Positions 1 to 9,200 of a stretch of DNA of 46,457 bases are shown in pieces. Source of the DNA: Verrucomicrobiales bacterium (GTDB taxonomy: Bacteria > Verrucomicrobiota > Verrucomicrobiia > Verrucomicrobiales > DEV007). The stretch is taken from contig JAKSBG010000454.1 in assembly GCA_022361255.1 (NCBI GenBank), positions 1 through 46,457 on the forward strand, read 5' to 3'. The notes beneath the pieces are model-generated. The model saw nothing but the letters and a program-made list of their open reading frames with translations, was not told the DNA's origin and did not search any database. Position 1 is the first letter of the stretch. Every line of letters starts with the position of its first letter. Position numbers and translations under genes: made by a program.

Positions 1-2
1 GG

Positions 3-1178
3 AGCGTCAGCGGATGCGCCAGTCCGGCTTCGGGCGGGCAGGTAGGCTTTCTCGGAGCAAATGCTCTGCGTCCGGTTCCGGAAAATAATCCGGTTGAGGT
101 GATGTCCACCTGCCTCGCCCTGATCGAAATCGTGGATTCCTGCAATTTGGCCTGTCCGACCTGCTTTGCCGACTCGCCGAAAGAAAACGAAGTAGATGCG
201 GTTCCTCTGACAGAAATCCAGACGAGAATACAGGGCGTGATTGATCGGAAGGGGCCGATTGAAATCCTGCAACTCTCCGGCGGGGAACCCACATTGCATC
301 CCGACTTCTTCGAACTGATCGAATGGTGCCACGCGAATCCTGCCATCGATTATGTGTTGGTGAACTCCAATGGAATTCGTCTCGGTGGCGATAATGAGTT
401 CTCCGCACGGTTAGGAGAGGTAGCCGAGTATGGGCACTTTCAATTTTATCTTCAATTCGACGGGCCAGAACCGGGGGCGGACGAAATTCTGCGCGGGGCA
501 AACCTTCGGAAGGTAAAGCAACGGGCGATTGAGAGGGCGGAGGAGCTGGGTTTGCCGCTTACGCTTGCGATGACGGTTATCCCGGAAAATCTGAATCAAC
601 TCTGGGCGACGGTCGAATATGGCCTGCAATTTGAGAATGTCAGAGGTGTCGCGTTTCAGCCCATGTTCGGCAGCGGGAGGGTTCACGGTCCGCAGGCGGA
701 AAAGCTGAACGTTGCTGATCTGCTTCATGGGTTGGTGGATCAGTCAGGGGGAAAAGTAACCTTTGAAGACTTTACCCCTTTGCCATGTGGTGATCCGAAT
801 TGCGCGACGATCGGGTATCTCCTCAAGGCGGGGGATGAGGTGAAATCGATTAGCGAATTCGTCGATTTTGAAACGATGCAGGGATTTCTCAGTGACCGTG
901 TGAGGTATCGGCTCGAGGACCTGGTGAAGTGCGGATGTGAGTCAGAGCCCCTCGGCAAATTGCTCCACGATCTGGAGCTGGACGAGCGCCACACCTTCCG
1001 TCTTTTTCTCAAACCGTTTATGGATGACCGCGACTGGGATGAGGATCGGATCGACCGCTGCTGCACCCATGTGATTCGCCCGGACGGCAAACTGGATTCC
1101 TTTTGCCGTTATTATCGGAACGGAGGGGCTCGATCGTTCGTTCCGAATCCCGGAGAGACTTTGCAGGGTAATGGATAG
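3..1178 (+). CDS. Radical SAM protein, TES/COG1964-like (5' end outside window)
   Basis: The reading frame is open from base 3, so the gene probably starts left of the window. The ATG at 99 has no convincing ribosome-binding site, and homologues usually carry an extra N-terminal domain. The radical SAM signature CNLACPTC (CxxxCxxC; cysteine codons at 141, 153 and 162) follows the TCLALIEI lead-in, and SGGEPTLHP is the glycine-rich AdoMet motif. C-terminal cysteines (PCGDPNC, KCGCES, CCTHVIRPDGKLDSFC) could bind auxiliary Fe-S clusters. The TCLALIE..CNL.CP.CFA pattern with the late PC..P.C and PDG...FC motifs is that of COG1964 proteins, which include archaeal tetraether lipid synthase. The substrate here is unknown. 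The stop codon lies inside the start of the next gene (8-nt overlap), so the two are co-transcribed. A role in lipid modification is inferred from the family and the Lgt-like partner. Confidence 0.85.
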   Translation, partial: SVSGCASPASGGQVGFLGANALRPVPENNPVEVMSTCLALIEIVDSCNLACPTCFADSPKENEVDAVPLTEIQTRIQGVIDRKGPIEILQLSGGEPTLHPDFFELIEWCHANPAIDYVLVNSNGIRLGGDNEFSARLGEVAEYGHFQFYLQFDGPEPGADEILRGANLRKVKQRAIERAEELGLPLTLAMTVIPENLNQLWATVEYGLQFENVRGVAFQPMFGSGRVHGPQAEKLNVADLLHGLVDQSGGKVTFEDFTPLPCGDPNCATIGYLLKAGDEVKSISEFVDFETMQGFLSDRVRYRLEDLVKCGCESEPLGKLLHDLELDERHTFRLFLKPFMDDRDWDEDRIDRCCTHVIRPDGKLDSFCRYYRNGGARSFVPNPGETLQGNG

Positions 1179-1935
1179 CTGGCAGGATCTGACACCGACT
1201 CCGAGTGCGTACGGATGGATCACACTCTTCGGATTGCTGGTTGGAGGATGGTTCTGGTCCCGTCGCTGGAAAAGCGATGAGGGATCGTTTGCGGTTTTTG
1301 TCGGAGCGGTTTGCGGAGCCTTTCTCGGGGCAAAGTTGATGTTCCTGATTGCGGAAGGGTGGATGGTGATCGGTCAGGAGAAATGGCTGCTGCAATGGCT
1401 CGTCGGTAAGTCGATTGTCGGAGCCCTGCCTGGTGGCTACGCGGGCGTCGAAATCACAAAGCGTCTCATTGGACTGCGCAAGGCCACAGGTGACTGGTTT
1501 GCCGTGGGGGTTCCACTCAGTATCGCGGTTGGACGCGTTGGCTGCCTTCTCTACGGTTGCTGCCCCGGAAAAATCTGCGAGCCGTCACGCCTCAGCCTAA
1601 CCGATGCACATGGGGTGGAAAGATGGCCGGCGGTACCGTTGGAACTGGGATTCAATGCGCTTTTTGTCCTCGCCATTTTACCGATCGCGATCCGGAAGGG
1701 CGGTCGGGGACAATTGTTTCACCTCTACCTGATCTGCTATGGCGTCTTTCGGTTCTGGCATGAATTTCACCGCGATACACCGAAATGGTTCGGCGAATTC
1801 AGTGGCTACCAGGCCGGGGCTCTTGCCCTCATCATTCTGGGAACAGCGCGCGGGATAGCACGCTCCCGGGAGAATTTACACTCCAGCGAAAATCACCCAC
1901 CAACCGAGGGCGCAGGCAGTGCAGAAGAGAACTAG
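1171..1935 (+). CDS. Lgt-family (prolipoprotein diacylglyceryl transferase-like) membrane protein
   Basis: A 254-residue polytopic membrane protein with about seven hydrophobic segments. The core GRVGCLLYGCCPG matches the Lgt family signature in its GRxGCxxxGCCxG variant, in place of the GRIGNFxNGE of classical Lgt. The preceding PGGYAGVEITKRL segment replaces the classical HGG region. Classical Lgt moves diacylglyceryl from phosphatidylglycerol to the lipobox cysteine of prolipoproteins. The altered active-site region and the overlap with a radical SAM gene make a different lipid-related substrate possible, but that is inference. ATG 1171 lies inside the upstream gene. The 3' end overlaps the tail of the convergent gene at 1876-2274 by 60 bases, so the C-terminal charged tail is encoded on DNA used on both strands. 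Confidence 0.8.
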   Translation: MDSWQDLTPTPSAYGWITLFGLLVGGWFWSRRWKSDEGSFAVFVGAVCGAFLGAKLMFLIAEGWMVIGQEKWLLQWLVGKSIVGALPGGYAGVEITKRLIGLRKATGDWFAVGVPLSIAVGRVGCLLYGCCPGKICEPSRLSLTDAHGVERWPAVPLELGFNALFVLAILPIAIRKGGRGQLFHLYLICYGVFRFWHEFHRDTPKWFGEFSGYQAGALALIILGTARGIARSRENLHSSENHPPTEGAGSAEEN

Positions 1936-2274
1936 AAAGCGGAAGCTTGTCCGGTTTCTTCCGGCGAGGTAACGACGGCGCTCCGCAAGAGTCATGGAAC
2001 GCCGGGCCTGAACGTGCTTGGAACGGTCAGGCGGGGGAAGGATATTTTCCTTCTTCATTTTAAGACGCTCCACTTCCGCCTGATGATGGCGGTTCAGAAA
2101 AGTTTCAATCGCACCAATTTGAGCATTGAGGCGGTGGACCTCGTCGCGGGGAGTTTCTGAGGTCTTTTTCGCACGGCGCGAACGGGGTGCTCCGGATTCA
2201 TCGATCCAGGCACTTTCCTTTTTGCGCTTCACACGGCGGCGGCGGTTTACGGGACGCGAGGAAAAAAGGCTCAT
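1876..2274 (-). CDS. Hypothetical basic protein with C-terminal membrane anchor
   Basis: A 132-residue protein that I do not recognise. The first 50 residues are rich in Arg and Lys (RRRRVKRKKE). A predicted coiled-coil segment (about 45-75) and a second basic stretch (MTLAERRRYLAGRNR) follow. One hydrophobic helix of about 19 residues (FLVLFCTACALGWWVIF) sits at the very C-terminus. This is the layout of a tail-anchored inner-membrane protein with a cytoplasmic, possibly nucleic-acid- or phospholipid-binding domain. The next gene upstream (2344-2991) has a similar layout and lies 69 bases away on the same strand. The overlap with the Lgt-like gene is tail to tail. No Shine-Dalgarno sequence is visible. 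Confidence 0.6.
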   Translation of the reverse strand: MSLFSSRPVNRRRRVKRKKESAWIDESGAPRSRRAKKTSETPRDEVHRLNAQIGAIETFLNRHHQAEVERLKMKKENILPPPDRSKHVQARRSMTLAERRRYLAGRNRTSFRFLVLFCTACALGWWVIFAGV

Positions 2275-2343
2275 AGCGGGAAAACGGTTTACCGTTCGGA
2301 AAACGGCATTCGGATGATTTCTGACCCGGTTCGGGACACAGAG

Positions 2344-2991
2344 TTATGACGCGACAAAATAAATCGCAGCGACAATGGCAAAGCCGACAAGAGGAAGCGA
2401 GAAAGCAAATCCGCTCTTCAACCAATAAAGGAAATCTCCCTGCTGGTTGGGGGTGAAGGACGGTGCGGAGAGCTTGCCCTTGAGTAGGCCTTTCTTACCG
2501 AATCCATTTACAATGGGCTTCGCGTTGCCGATCTCATCCTCAGCGGCTTCGATGTAGCTGAGTGCGCGGGTCAGCTCTGCTTTGCGGTCAGCGCGGCTCC
2601 AGCTTTCCGGGCTGAGCGCCTGAATGCTGGCGAGGTGGCTCTCCAGTTTTTCATGAGCGGAACCGCACTCTTCAGCAAGTCGTTGCGCTTCGGTCGCTTC
2701 ACGGTCGAGAATGTCGAGGTAGCGTTGAAGCTGCTGAGTCACTTCGGTGCGGCCTTCTTTAAATTGCTCTTCCTGGCGGGTGAGTTCCTCCAGCTCCTCG
2801 GCCTGTCGGCGAATTTGCTCCTCCTGCTGGCGGAGGCGCTCGAGCTGATCCTGGGCCTGTTGGTATTCGTCGTTCAGATCGGCAGTGTAGGGCGTGACCG
2901 CCTCAAACTGTTGAGGGTCGAACTGGATCTCCAGATCATTCCCTCCTTCTTCGTCAAAAAACATCGGTTGGATTTCAGCGGCAGCAGACAT
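2344..2991 (-). CDS. Coiled-coil protein with C-terminal membrane anchor
   Basis: A 215-residue protein of unknown function. After an acidic N-terminus (MSAAAEIQPMFFDEEGG) there is a long Gln/Glu-rich coiled coil (about residues 40-125, for example LERLRQQEEQIRRQAEEL). A Gly/Lys-rich linker (GFGKKGLLKGK) follows, then a single C-terminal transmembrane helix (about 190-213, FAFSLPLVGFAIVAAIYFVA). It is probably held in the inner membrane with the coiled coil in the cytoplasm. It precedes the similarly built small gene at 1876-2274. The large permease gene at 3038-4780 lies upstream on the same strand, 46 bases away. Homologues are probably lineage-specific. Confidence 0.75.
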   Translation of the reverse strand: MSAAAEIQPMFFDEEGGNDLEIQFDPQQFEAVTPYTADLNDEYQQAQDQLERLRQQEEQIRRQAEELEELTRQEEQFKEGRTEVTQQLQRYLDILDREATEAQRLAEECGSAHEKLESHLASIQALSPESWSRADRKAELTRALSYIEAAEDEIGNAKPIVNGFGKKGLLKGKLSAPSFTPNQQGDFLYWLKSGFAFSLPLVGFAIVAAIYFVAS

Positions 2992-3037
2992 GGTAAGCAG
3001 TGGTGGTTGCTAAAAATTTAGTTAACCACCATTAATA

Positions 3038-4780
3038 TTATAAATTGCTTAGAATTTCCAGTCTTTTTAGCTTTTTTTGCGAAAAAAGTAGAGGGACAAT
3101 AATTACGGCGAGTGTGAGAAAGAGCAAAAGCCCAATTGCCATTTGGCTTCGCGGCTCCTGAAGCCAAAGCGGGTTGATTTCGTTTTCTTTAAAAATTTCC
3201 CATCTGGAGTAGGCGAGGAGAAGGAGAAATAATAAAATGTAGATAAAACTGCCCACTAGACAGAGAGTTCCTCCGAACCCGCTCACGATCTTCGCGGCAT
3301 TCGATTCTTCAAGATTCGGAAAGAGAACCCCGAGGCCGACGGCGAGTGCATTCAACCCGAAGGTAAGCAGGCCAATGGCCGAGGCGAAAAAGAGTGTGTC
3401 CTGCCATCCCAGCTGCAGGTTGTATCCTCCAATGAGAAGGATCACAATGATCATGAACCCACTGCAGAGAGAACTCATGACGAATTTTTGCAAAACCAGC
3501 GAACTCAACTGAAGAGGTGACATCGCGAGAATCCAGAGCCTCCTTCCTTCGAGGCTGAATTGGGGAAAAACAAACCGGGTTGTGAGAGTCGAGAGCGCGA
3601 GCGCACAAACAGACAAATTCAGAAACGCGACGAGGTAAAGATCCCGCGGAGCGCTGAGATCTCCGTTCATCTGCCGGAGACCGCTCGCGTAGATCGCGAG
3701 AAGTCCAAAGACCAAACCGAACTGGACCCACTGGGCCGGCTCGCGAATGAAGGTGAGAACGTCCTTTCTTGAAATGGCAGCGAGGGGACGTCCAATCAGC
3801 GTCCTGAGAAAAGAAGCGCGGGGGAAATCCCGTCGAACTTGGTCTTGCGATGCGGCCACCCGCCTCTCCCGATTGATGGCGGAAGCGGCTGATTGCTGGA
3901 GGGAGCGGTTCCAGGACCGGTAGAACCAGTGCTTCCCGGCTGAGATGACGAGCAGCCCGGCCATGAGAAAGTGGGAGAACAGAAGGGTGGGGTAGAGCAG
4001 GTTGGAAAAGCTGCGATAGGGGCGTGTCCACTCAATGATTGACCCGGCCAGCCACGTGCTCGGTATCGCGCGATTGATAGAGACATTGGTATGGTGCAGG
4101 ACTTTCTGGAAGGTAAGGGCGGCGCCGAGTCCTGCGTTCTCCGAAATTTCACGATCCTCCAGTGCTGTTTGAATCGCGGATGCCGTCAGAACAGCAGCCG
4201 CTATCGCCAGTCCCCAGGCAAATTGTTTCCGTGTCAGGAAACGCACTGCGGAAATGAGGATCAATGATCCGAGTGCGCTTGCCAGGAGCAAAAACGGGAA
4301 CAAAACGGAAATCACCTTGATGTAAAATAAAGGGGAGACATCCCGTATACCGCCGAAGGCGACGAGAAGAGGCGCGAGTATGAAGACGAGCCCCCAGCTC
4401 GAAAACATGGCCGACTCGAAGCATTTCCAGAGGAAAACGGCCTGGTGCGACACCGGCAGGGTGAGAAGCCACCGTGTGTCGCGATTGCGAAAAAGCGCGA
4501 TGTATCCGGTGACCGCGACCGAAAAGATCAGCATCATCAGGAAGCAGAAGAACATCACATAGATCAGGCGGTCGCTCAGGAGCGCTCCTGCTGCGGGCAG
4601 CTTGGAAACGTACTCGAGCCCTTTCTCAAAAAGCCAGTGCGCCGTAATTGTGTAGGCGGCAAGAAATCCGATGATGGTTGCCGTCATCAGACGTGAGCGC
4701 CCGGCAGCAACGGCGGTTTTCACGCGGAGCATTTTCCAGTGCACGCGAAAGAGCAGAAGCCATTGTTGGAAAGTCGTCAT
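3038..4780 (-). CDS. ABC-2-type permease-like membrane protein
   Basis: About 580 residues with a dozen hydrophobic segments. The sequence resembles large ABC-2 exporter permeases: an N-terminal cytoplasmic helix (FQQWLLLFRVHWKMLRVK), a first membrane helix, then loops such as RNRDTRWLLTLPVSHQAVFLWK, and a second membrane block after about residue 350 (RKDVLTFIREPAQW). Such proteins normally pair with an ATPase, but no ATPase gene lies nearby, so the substrate and partner are unknown. I chose the ATG at 4780 (MTTFQQWLLL) over an upstream GTG at 4846 because the first 22 residues of the longer version look non-coding and run towards the divergent purT promoter region. Confidence 0.75.
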   Translation of the reverse strand: MTTFQQWLLLFRVHWKMLRVKTAVAAGRSRLMTATIIGFLAAYTITAHWLFEKGLEYVSKLPAAGALLSDRLIYVMFFCFLMMLIFSVAVTGYIALFRNRDTRWLLTLPVSHQAVFLWKCFESAMFSSWGLVFILAPLLVAFGGIRDVSPLFYIKVISVLFPFLLLASALGSLILISAVRFLTRKQFAWGLAIAAAVLTASAIQTALEDREISENAGLGAALTFQKVLHHTNVSINRAIPSTWLAGSIIEWTRPYRSFSNLLYPTLLFSHFLMAGLLVISAGKHWFYRSWNRSLQQSAASAINRERRVAASQDQVRRDFPRASFLRTLIGRPLAAISRKDVLTFIREPAQWVQFGLVFGLLAIYASGLRQMNGDLSAPRDLYLVAFLNLSVCALALSTLTTRFVFPQFSLEGRRLWILAMSPLQLSSLVLQKFVMSSLCSGFMIIVILLIGGYNLQLGWQDTLFFASAIGLLTFGLNALAVGLGVLFPNLEESNAAKIVSGFGGTLCLVGSFIYILLFLLLLAYSRWEIFKENEINPLWLQEPRSQMAIGLLLFLTLAVIIVPLLFSQKKLKRLEILSNL

Positions 4781-4917
4781 TCGGCAAAGCAAAACTCTCA
4801 ACGAGCAAGGTCGAACATTCAACGCCCAAGTGCCGAAGGTGAACACCCGGAGGCGAATGTTTGTTCCACGAACAAGTTTTCGCTTCCGCTTCAGCGAAGT
4901 TTCTCTACTGTCCCATC

Positions 4918-6102
4918 ATGGCTACTATTGGAACTCCGTTCACATCCGGCGCAACCCGGGTAATGCTCTGCGGGTCGGGAGAACTCGGCAAAGAAGTTGT
5001 TATCGAATTGCAGCGCTACGGCGCAGAGGTGATTGCAGTCGATGCATATGAAAACGCACCTGCCATGCAGGTGGCAGACCGTTCCCATGTCGTATCAATG
5101 TTGGACGGGGATGCGCTGCGGGCCGTGATTGATCAGGAGAAACCCCATCTCGTAGTGCCCGAAGTGGAGGCGATCGCGACCGATGTTCTCGCCGAAGTGG
5201 AAAAAGAGGGAATAAGCACTGTGATCCCAACGGCACGCGCGACACAACTCACGATGAACCGGGAAGGCATCCGTCGTCTCGCCGCCGAGGAGTTGGGGCT
5301 GGAGACATCGCCATACCGCTTTGCGGAAACGGAGGAGGAATACCGCGATGCGATTGCAGAAATCGGGATTCCATTCGTTATCAAGCCGATTATGAGCTCT
5401 TCCGGAAAAGGGCAGAGCACCGTTCGCACGGAAGACGAGGTGGATGCGGCGTGGCAATACGCCCAGGAAGGCGGGCGAGCCGGGAAAGGTAAGGTAATTG
5501 TCGAGGGCTTCGTTGATTTTGATTACGAGATTACGCAACTCACCGTTCGGCATGTCGGCGGAACTTCCTTTTGCGAACCGATCGGCCATATCCAGGTCGA
5601 TGGGGACTACCGGGAGAGCTGGCAGCCACAGGCCATGAGTGAAGAAGCCCGAAACCAGGCGCAGGTATACGCCCAAGCGGTAACTGATGCCCTTGGCGGA
5701 TACGGGATTTTCGGTGTCGAGCTTTTCGTGAAAGGGAACAATGTCATTTTCTCCGAAGTTTCCCCGCGCCCTCATGACACAGGCATGGTCACAATGATTT
5801 CCCAGGATTTGTCACAGTTCGCACTCCATGCGAGGGCGATCCTGGGGCTACCGGTTCCGAACATCAGGCAGCACGGTCCGTCGGCTTCCGCCGTTCTTCT
5901 GGTGGAAGGGGAGTCCGGGGATGTGACCTACAGCAGCCTCGAGAATGCGCTTTCTGAACCAGACACCCAGATTCGATTGTTCGGGAAACCCGAGGTGAAA
6001 GGGAAACGTCGAATGGGCGTCTCGATTGCGAGAGGGGCGTCCATTGAGAATGCGCGGGAAAAGGCGCGAGCTGCGAGCGAAGCGATCGGAGTCGAGGTGT
6101 AA
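4918..6102 (+). CDS. purT: Formate-dependent GAR transformylase (PurT)
   Basis: Phosphoribosylglycinamide formyltransferase 2 makes formyl-GAR from GAR, formate and ATP in purine synthesis, without folate. The 394-residue product is close to the 392 residues of the E. coli enzyme. Visible parts are the N-terminal nucleotide-fold segment ([20 protein letters not shown]), the ATP-grasp core with [16 protein letters not shown] at about residue 150, the acidic metal-binding region ([20 protein letters not shown]) and HDTGMVTM at about 285. The start is ATG 4918 (MATIGTPF), because the 19 residues upstream in frame do not fit the family. It is transcribed alone, divergently from the ABC-2-like permease and convergently with the giant gene. 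Confidence 0.95.
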   Translation: MATIGTPFTSGATRVMLCGSGELGKEVVIELQRYGAEVIAVDAYENAPAMQVADRSHVVSMLDGDALRAVIDQEKPHLVVPEVEAIATDVLAEVEKEGISTVIPTARATQLTMNREGIRRLAAEELGLETSPYRFAETEEEYRDAIAEIGIPFVIKPIMSSSGKGQSTVRTEDEVDAAWQYAQEGGRAGKGKVIVEGFVDFDYEITQLTVRHVGGTSFCEPIGHIQVDGDYRESWQPQAMSEEARNQAQVYAQAVTDALGGYGIFGVELFVKGNNVIFSEVSPRPHDTGMVTMISQDLSQFALHARAILGLPVPNIRQHGPSASAVLLVEGESGDVTYSSLENALSEPDTQIRLFGKPEVKGKRRMGVSIARGASIENAREKARAASEAIGVEV

Positions 6103-6150
6103 CCCCGGCTTTTCCTTCCTCTAGAAGCCGCACTTCTGATCCGGTATTCG

Positions 6151-6210
6151 CCCCTGCCCCCTGTGATCGAATCCTCCTACAAATCGATCAGGCACAAGCG
6201 GGGGCAAGGG
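6151..6210. terminator. Long inverted repeat between convergent purT and the giant gene
   Basis: Left arm 6151-6170 (CCCCTGCCCC then CTGTGATCGA) pairs with right arm 6184-6210 (TCGATCAGGCACA then GCGGGGGCAAGGG), with a few bulges and wobbles. It sits 49 bases after the purT stop and 11 bases after the stop of the opposing gene. No T-run follows on either strand, so it may be a bidirectional transcription barrier or an RNA-stability hairpin rather than a classic terminator. Confidence 0.45.
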
Positions 6211-6221
6211 CAAAATTGAGA

Positions 6222-9200
6222 TCAGAAACCGAGGTTGTTCGGTTTGATTGTGCTGGTGGGGCGGCGTTTGACCTGCCGTTTGGTTTTCACCGTTGCGCGA
6301 ACATTGTCCGAGCTGGAGTTCAAAGTTTCTGAAGTTGCTCTGAATATCAGGTGAATCTTTTTCGAGCGGTAAATTGTTGTTTGAGCACTTCTCGAATTCT
6401 TTTGCTTTCGCAGGCGTGATTTTTTAGGTTTTACACGCGAAGATACGGAAGCTGAGAGGTTGGTCGGTGCGGTCCAGTCGGTCAATTGTCTTCCGGTTAC
6501 CAGAGCTGCGGTCACATTGCCGGTCCCGGTTAATTTGTGCTGAACTTTAAAATAGCGATTCCGACGACTCCCTTTGATTCGAAATACGTCAATGACCTCT
6601 CCATCGTTGAAGAGTAACGTTCGTATGGTGACAGGCCGAAGCTTTCGGGATTTTTTTGATCGGGTCTGAGAACCATAGCCCCCGTAAATTGTTCTGCCTT
6701 TTCCGTTAACAGTCAGGTCGGGCTGCAGAAAAGGGAGGTTCACTGCCTCGATATGAAGTTCATACACGCCGGTGCCTGCATTGGAAATTTCCACCTGATA
6801 GGTCCCTGCAGGAAGGGGGACAGAGATTCGGAAATTCTCACCGTTCCCTGCATCGTCATCCTCTTCAGGAGTATTTCTGACAAGGCCACTATCGTCGCGG
6901 AGGACTCCTTTCGTATCTGTGTCGCCGGTTGTGTAAAGGATTGTCACTCTCGGTCTGTCGAGAGTGAAAACGAAGGTGTCCGTGTCACTATCGTGAAAGT
7001 ATCCATCGATACTTCCTATTCCCTCAAGCGAGGGGATAGGAGTAATCATCCCACCGGGAGCATCGTCACGATCTACATCAATGTGGTTGTCAGTGCTCGT
7101 GCTGGAGTTGTTGGTGTTTCCGGCTCTGTCGGTAGCCGACCCAGCCGGAATAGATGCTTTGACATATCCTTCGGCAGACGTTGTTTCGATTTCGATCAGG
7201 TATGTCTCAGGTCCCCCGCTGACAGAAACGGCACCTGCAATTCCGGATGTGGTAACAGATGATGCCATCAAATTAAATACAGGCTCGTTAAACGTTGCAT
7301 CGAACGCAAGAGTTCCGGCAGCTGCGGGATCAGGCTGGGCGCTGCTCTGATTGACGGTTACGGTAGGAGGTGCCGTGTCGACGGTTACTTCCAGAATTCC
7401 CGAAGGGAGAGAAGTGTTGCCGGCTGCATCCGTTGCGGTGGCGGAAAGATGGTGAATGCTATCCGATAGACTGGATGCGGTGATGGTCCAGGGGCTGTTT
7501 GCCAAGATGGACCCGACGGAGTCTGCTCCTGAAAAGAGGGTAACCAGAGAATCCGCCTCGGCGTCCCCGGATACAGTCGGGGTATTATCCGAAGTAACAT
7601 TGTCGTTATCGGATATCCCACTGTCACTTGAGCTGAGGAGGTCAATAGCTGTCGGTGCGTCCGGTGCCGTAATGTCGATTTCTATGGAAAGGCTGCCGCT
7701 GGTGGCATCATCTGCTCCTGAACGGGACGTTATCTGGTGTTGGCCTTCGCTGAGATCCTGGTTGGTCTCCGCAAGGATCCAGCTGCCGTCGGTAGCAGTG
7801 AACGCTGTACCAAGATCCCCGTTCAGGGAGCTGGACAATACTACAACGGTTCCCGGCGTAGCTGTGCCGAAAAACGATGGCCTTGTCACGTTAGACAGAT
7901 TATCGCTCTCGGAGCGACCCGAGTCCGACATAGTATCCAGGTCGGGTACTCCGGGAGCAGGGGGGAACGCATTGGGAGCGCCCGGAGTCGGAGCTGCAGC
8001 AAGGAAGTGGGACGAAACGCGTGATCCACCTTCGCCGTCAGGCATGCGCTGCAGGGACTGGCCACCCCGAAACCCGTTGGCACTTTCATCGAGATGAGGC
8101 TCGCCGGGAAGAAGGAGGCTGGCCAGAATCGTTCCTGTCGCTTCTCCTTCCGGCACAGACACCACGGCATCGAGTAGATTGTTCGAGGTTGCCGGTAGAT
8201 TTGAATCCACCGGAAAATCAGTGTCATTTCCCCTGTAAAGAGCAACCGCATCGCGCCCGTTTCGAATCGAGTTGGGCGGAACCACCATGTCCACGCCTGC
8301 AACGTCTGCATTTCCCACAAGAAAATATCCATTTTCATCAGTTACCCGGCCGTCGAGGTCGACTGCGAGGTAGACTTGTTCCGTATCGCCGCGATAGAAA
8401 ACGAGGACATAGCCATCAAGTGCGGTGCTTCCGCTTCCGCCATCCCAGAGTTCTACGAACTCGAGGTCTGTTGTCGTGTCAGAATCGACTTCATTGATCA
8501 GGACGGGAATGTCTTCCAGCAAGAGGGTCAGATCGTATTCCCCGGTTTGGGCACTGCCTTCGCTGCTAATGATGAGGGTGTAGGTTCCCGGCGCAAGCAC
8601 TTCCGAGATCCGAAAATTCTCTCCGGCTCCGGCGTCACGATCCACTTCTGCGTCGTTGATCTGGACGGCTCCTGATCCTTGCAGCACACCCCGGGTGTTG
8701 ACCGGGCCAGTCGTCTGTGCCGTAAGGATTTTTGGTGCGGTGATCGTAAAAGTGAACACATCCGAGTCGCCCGGTTCGAGCCATCCTGTAGCGGTTGAAC
8801 TGTCACCGGTAAAGGTCATTTCCGTAGGGTTGTCGGAGCGGTGGACATCGAGAGAAACGGAAGTATCTCCAAGCGTTGGCGCGGCACTGGGGTTGCCAGC
8901 GAGATCGGTGGCGGCAGCGGCCCCGACGGTTGCGGTCACGGTTCCTTCGGCTTTGCTGGTCGAAACGGAAACGGTGAATACAGTCGGCCCCCCGCCGACG
9001 GATGCCGCGTTGGCAGCTGAGCCACCCACGGTGATGTCGGAACTCCCGAATCCGTCAACGACTTCACTGAAGGTGGCAGTAAATGAAACGGGTCCCGTCG
9101 TTGCGGGATCGTTCTGCCCCGATGCTTTGCCGAAGGCGAGTGAAGGAGAAGTCGTATCGATCGTCACAGGTAATACCGTGCTTTTTGCCGAAGTATTCCC

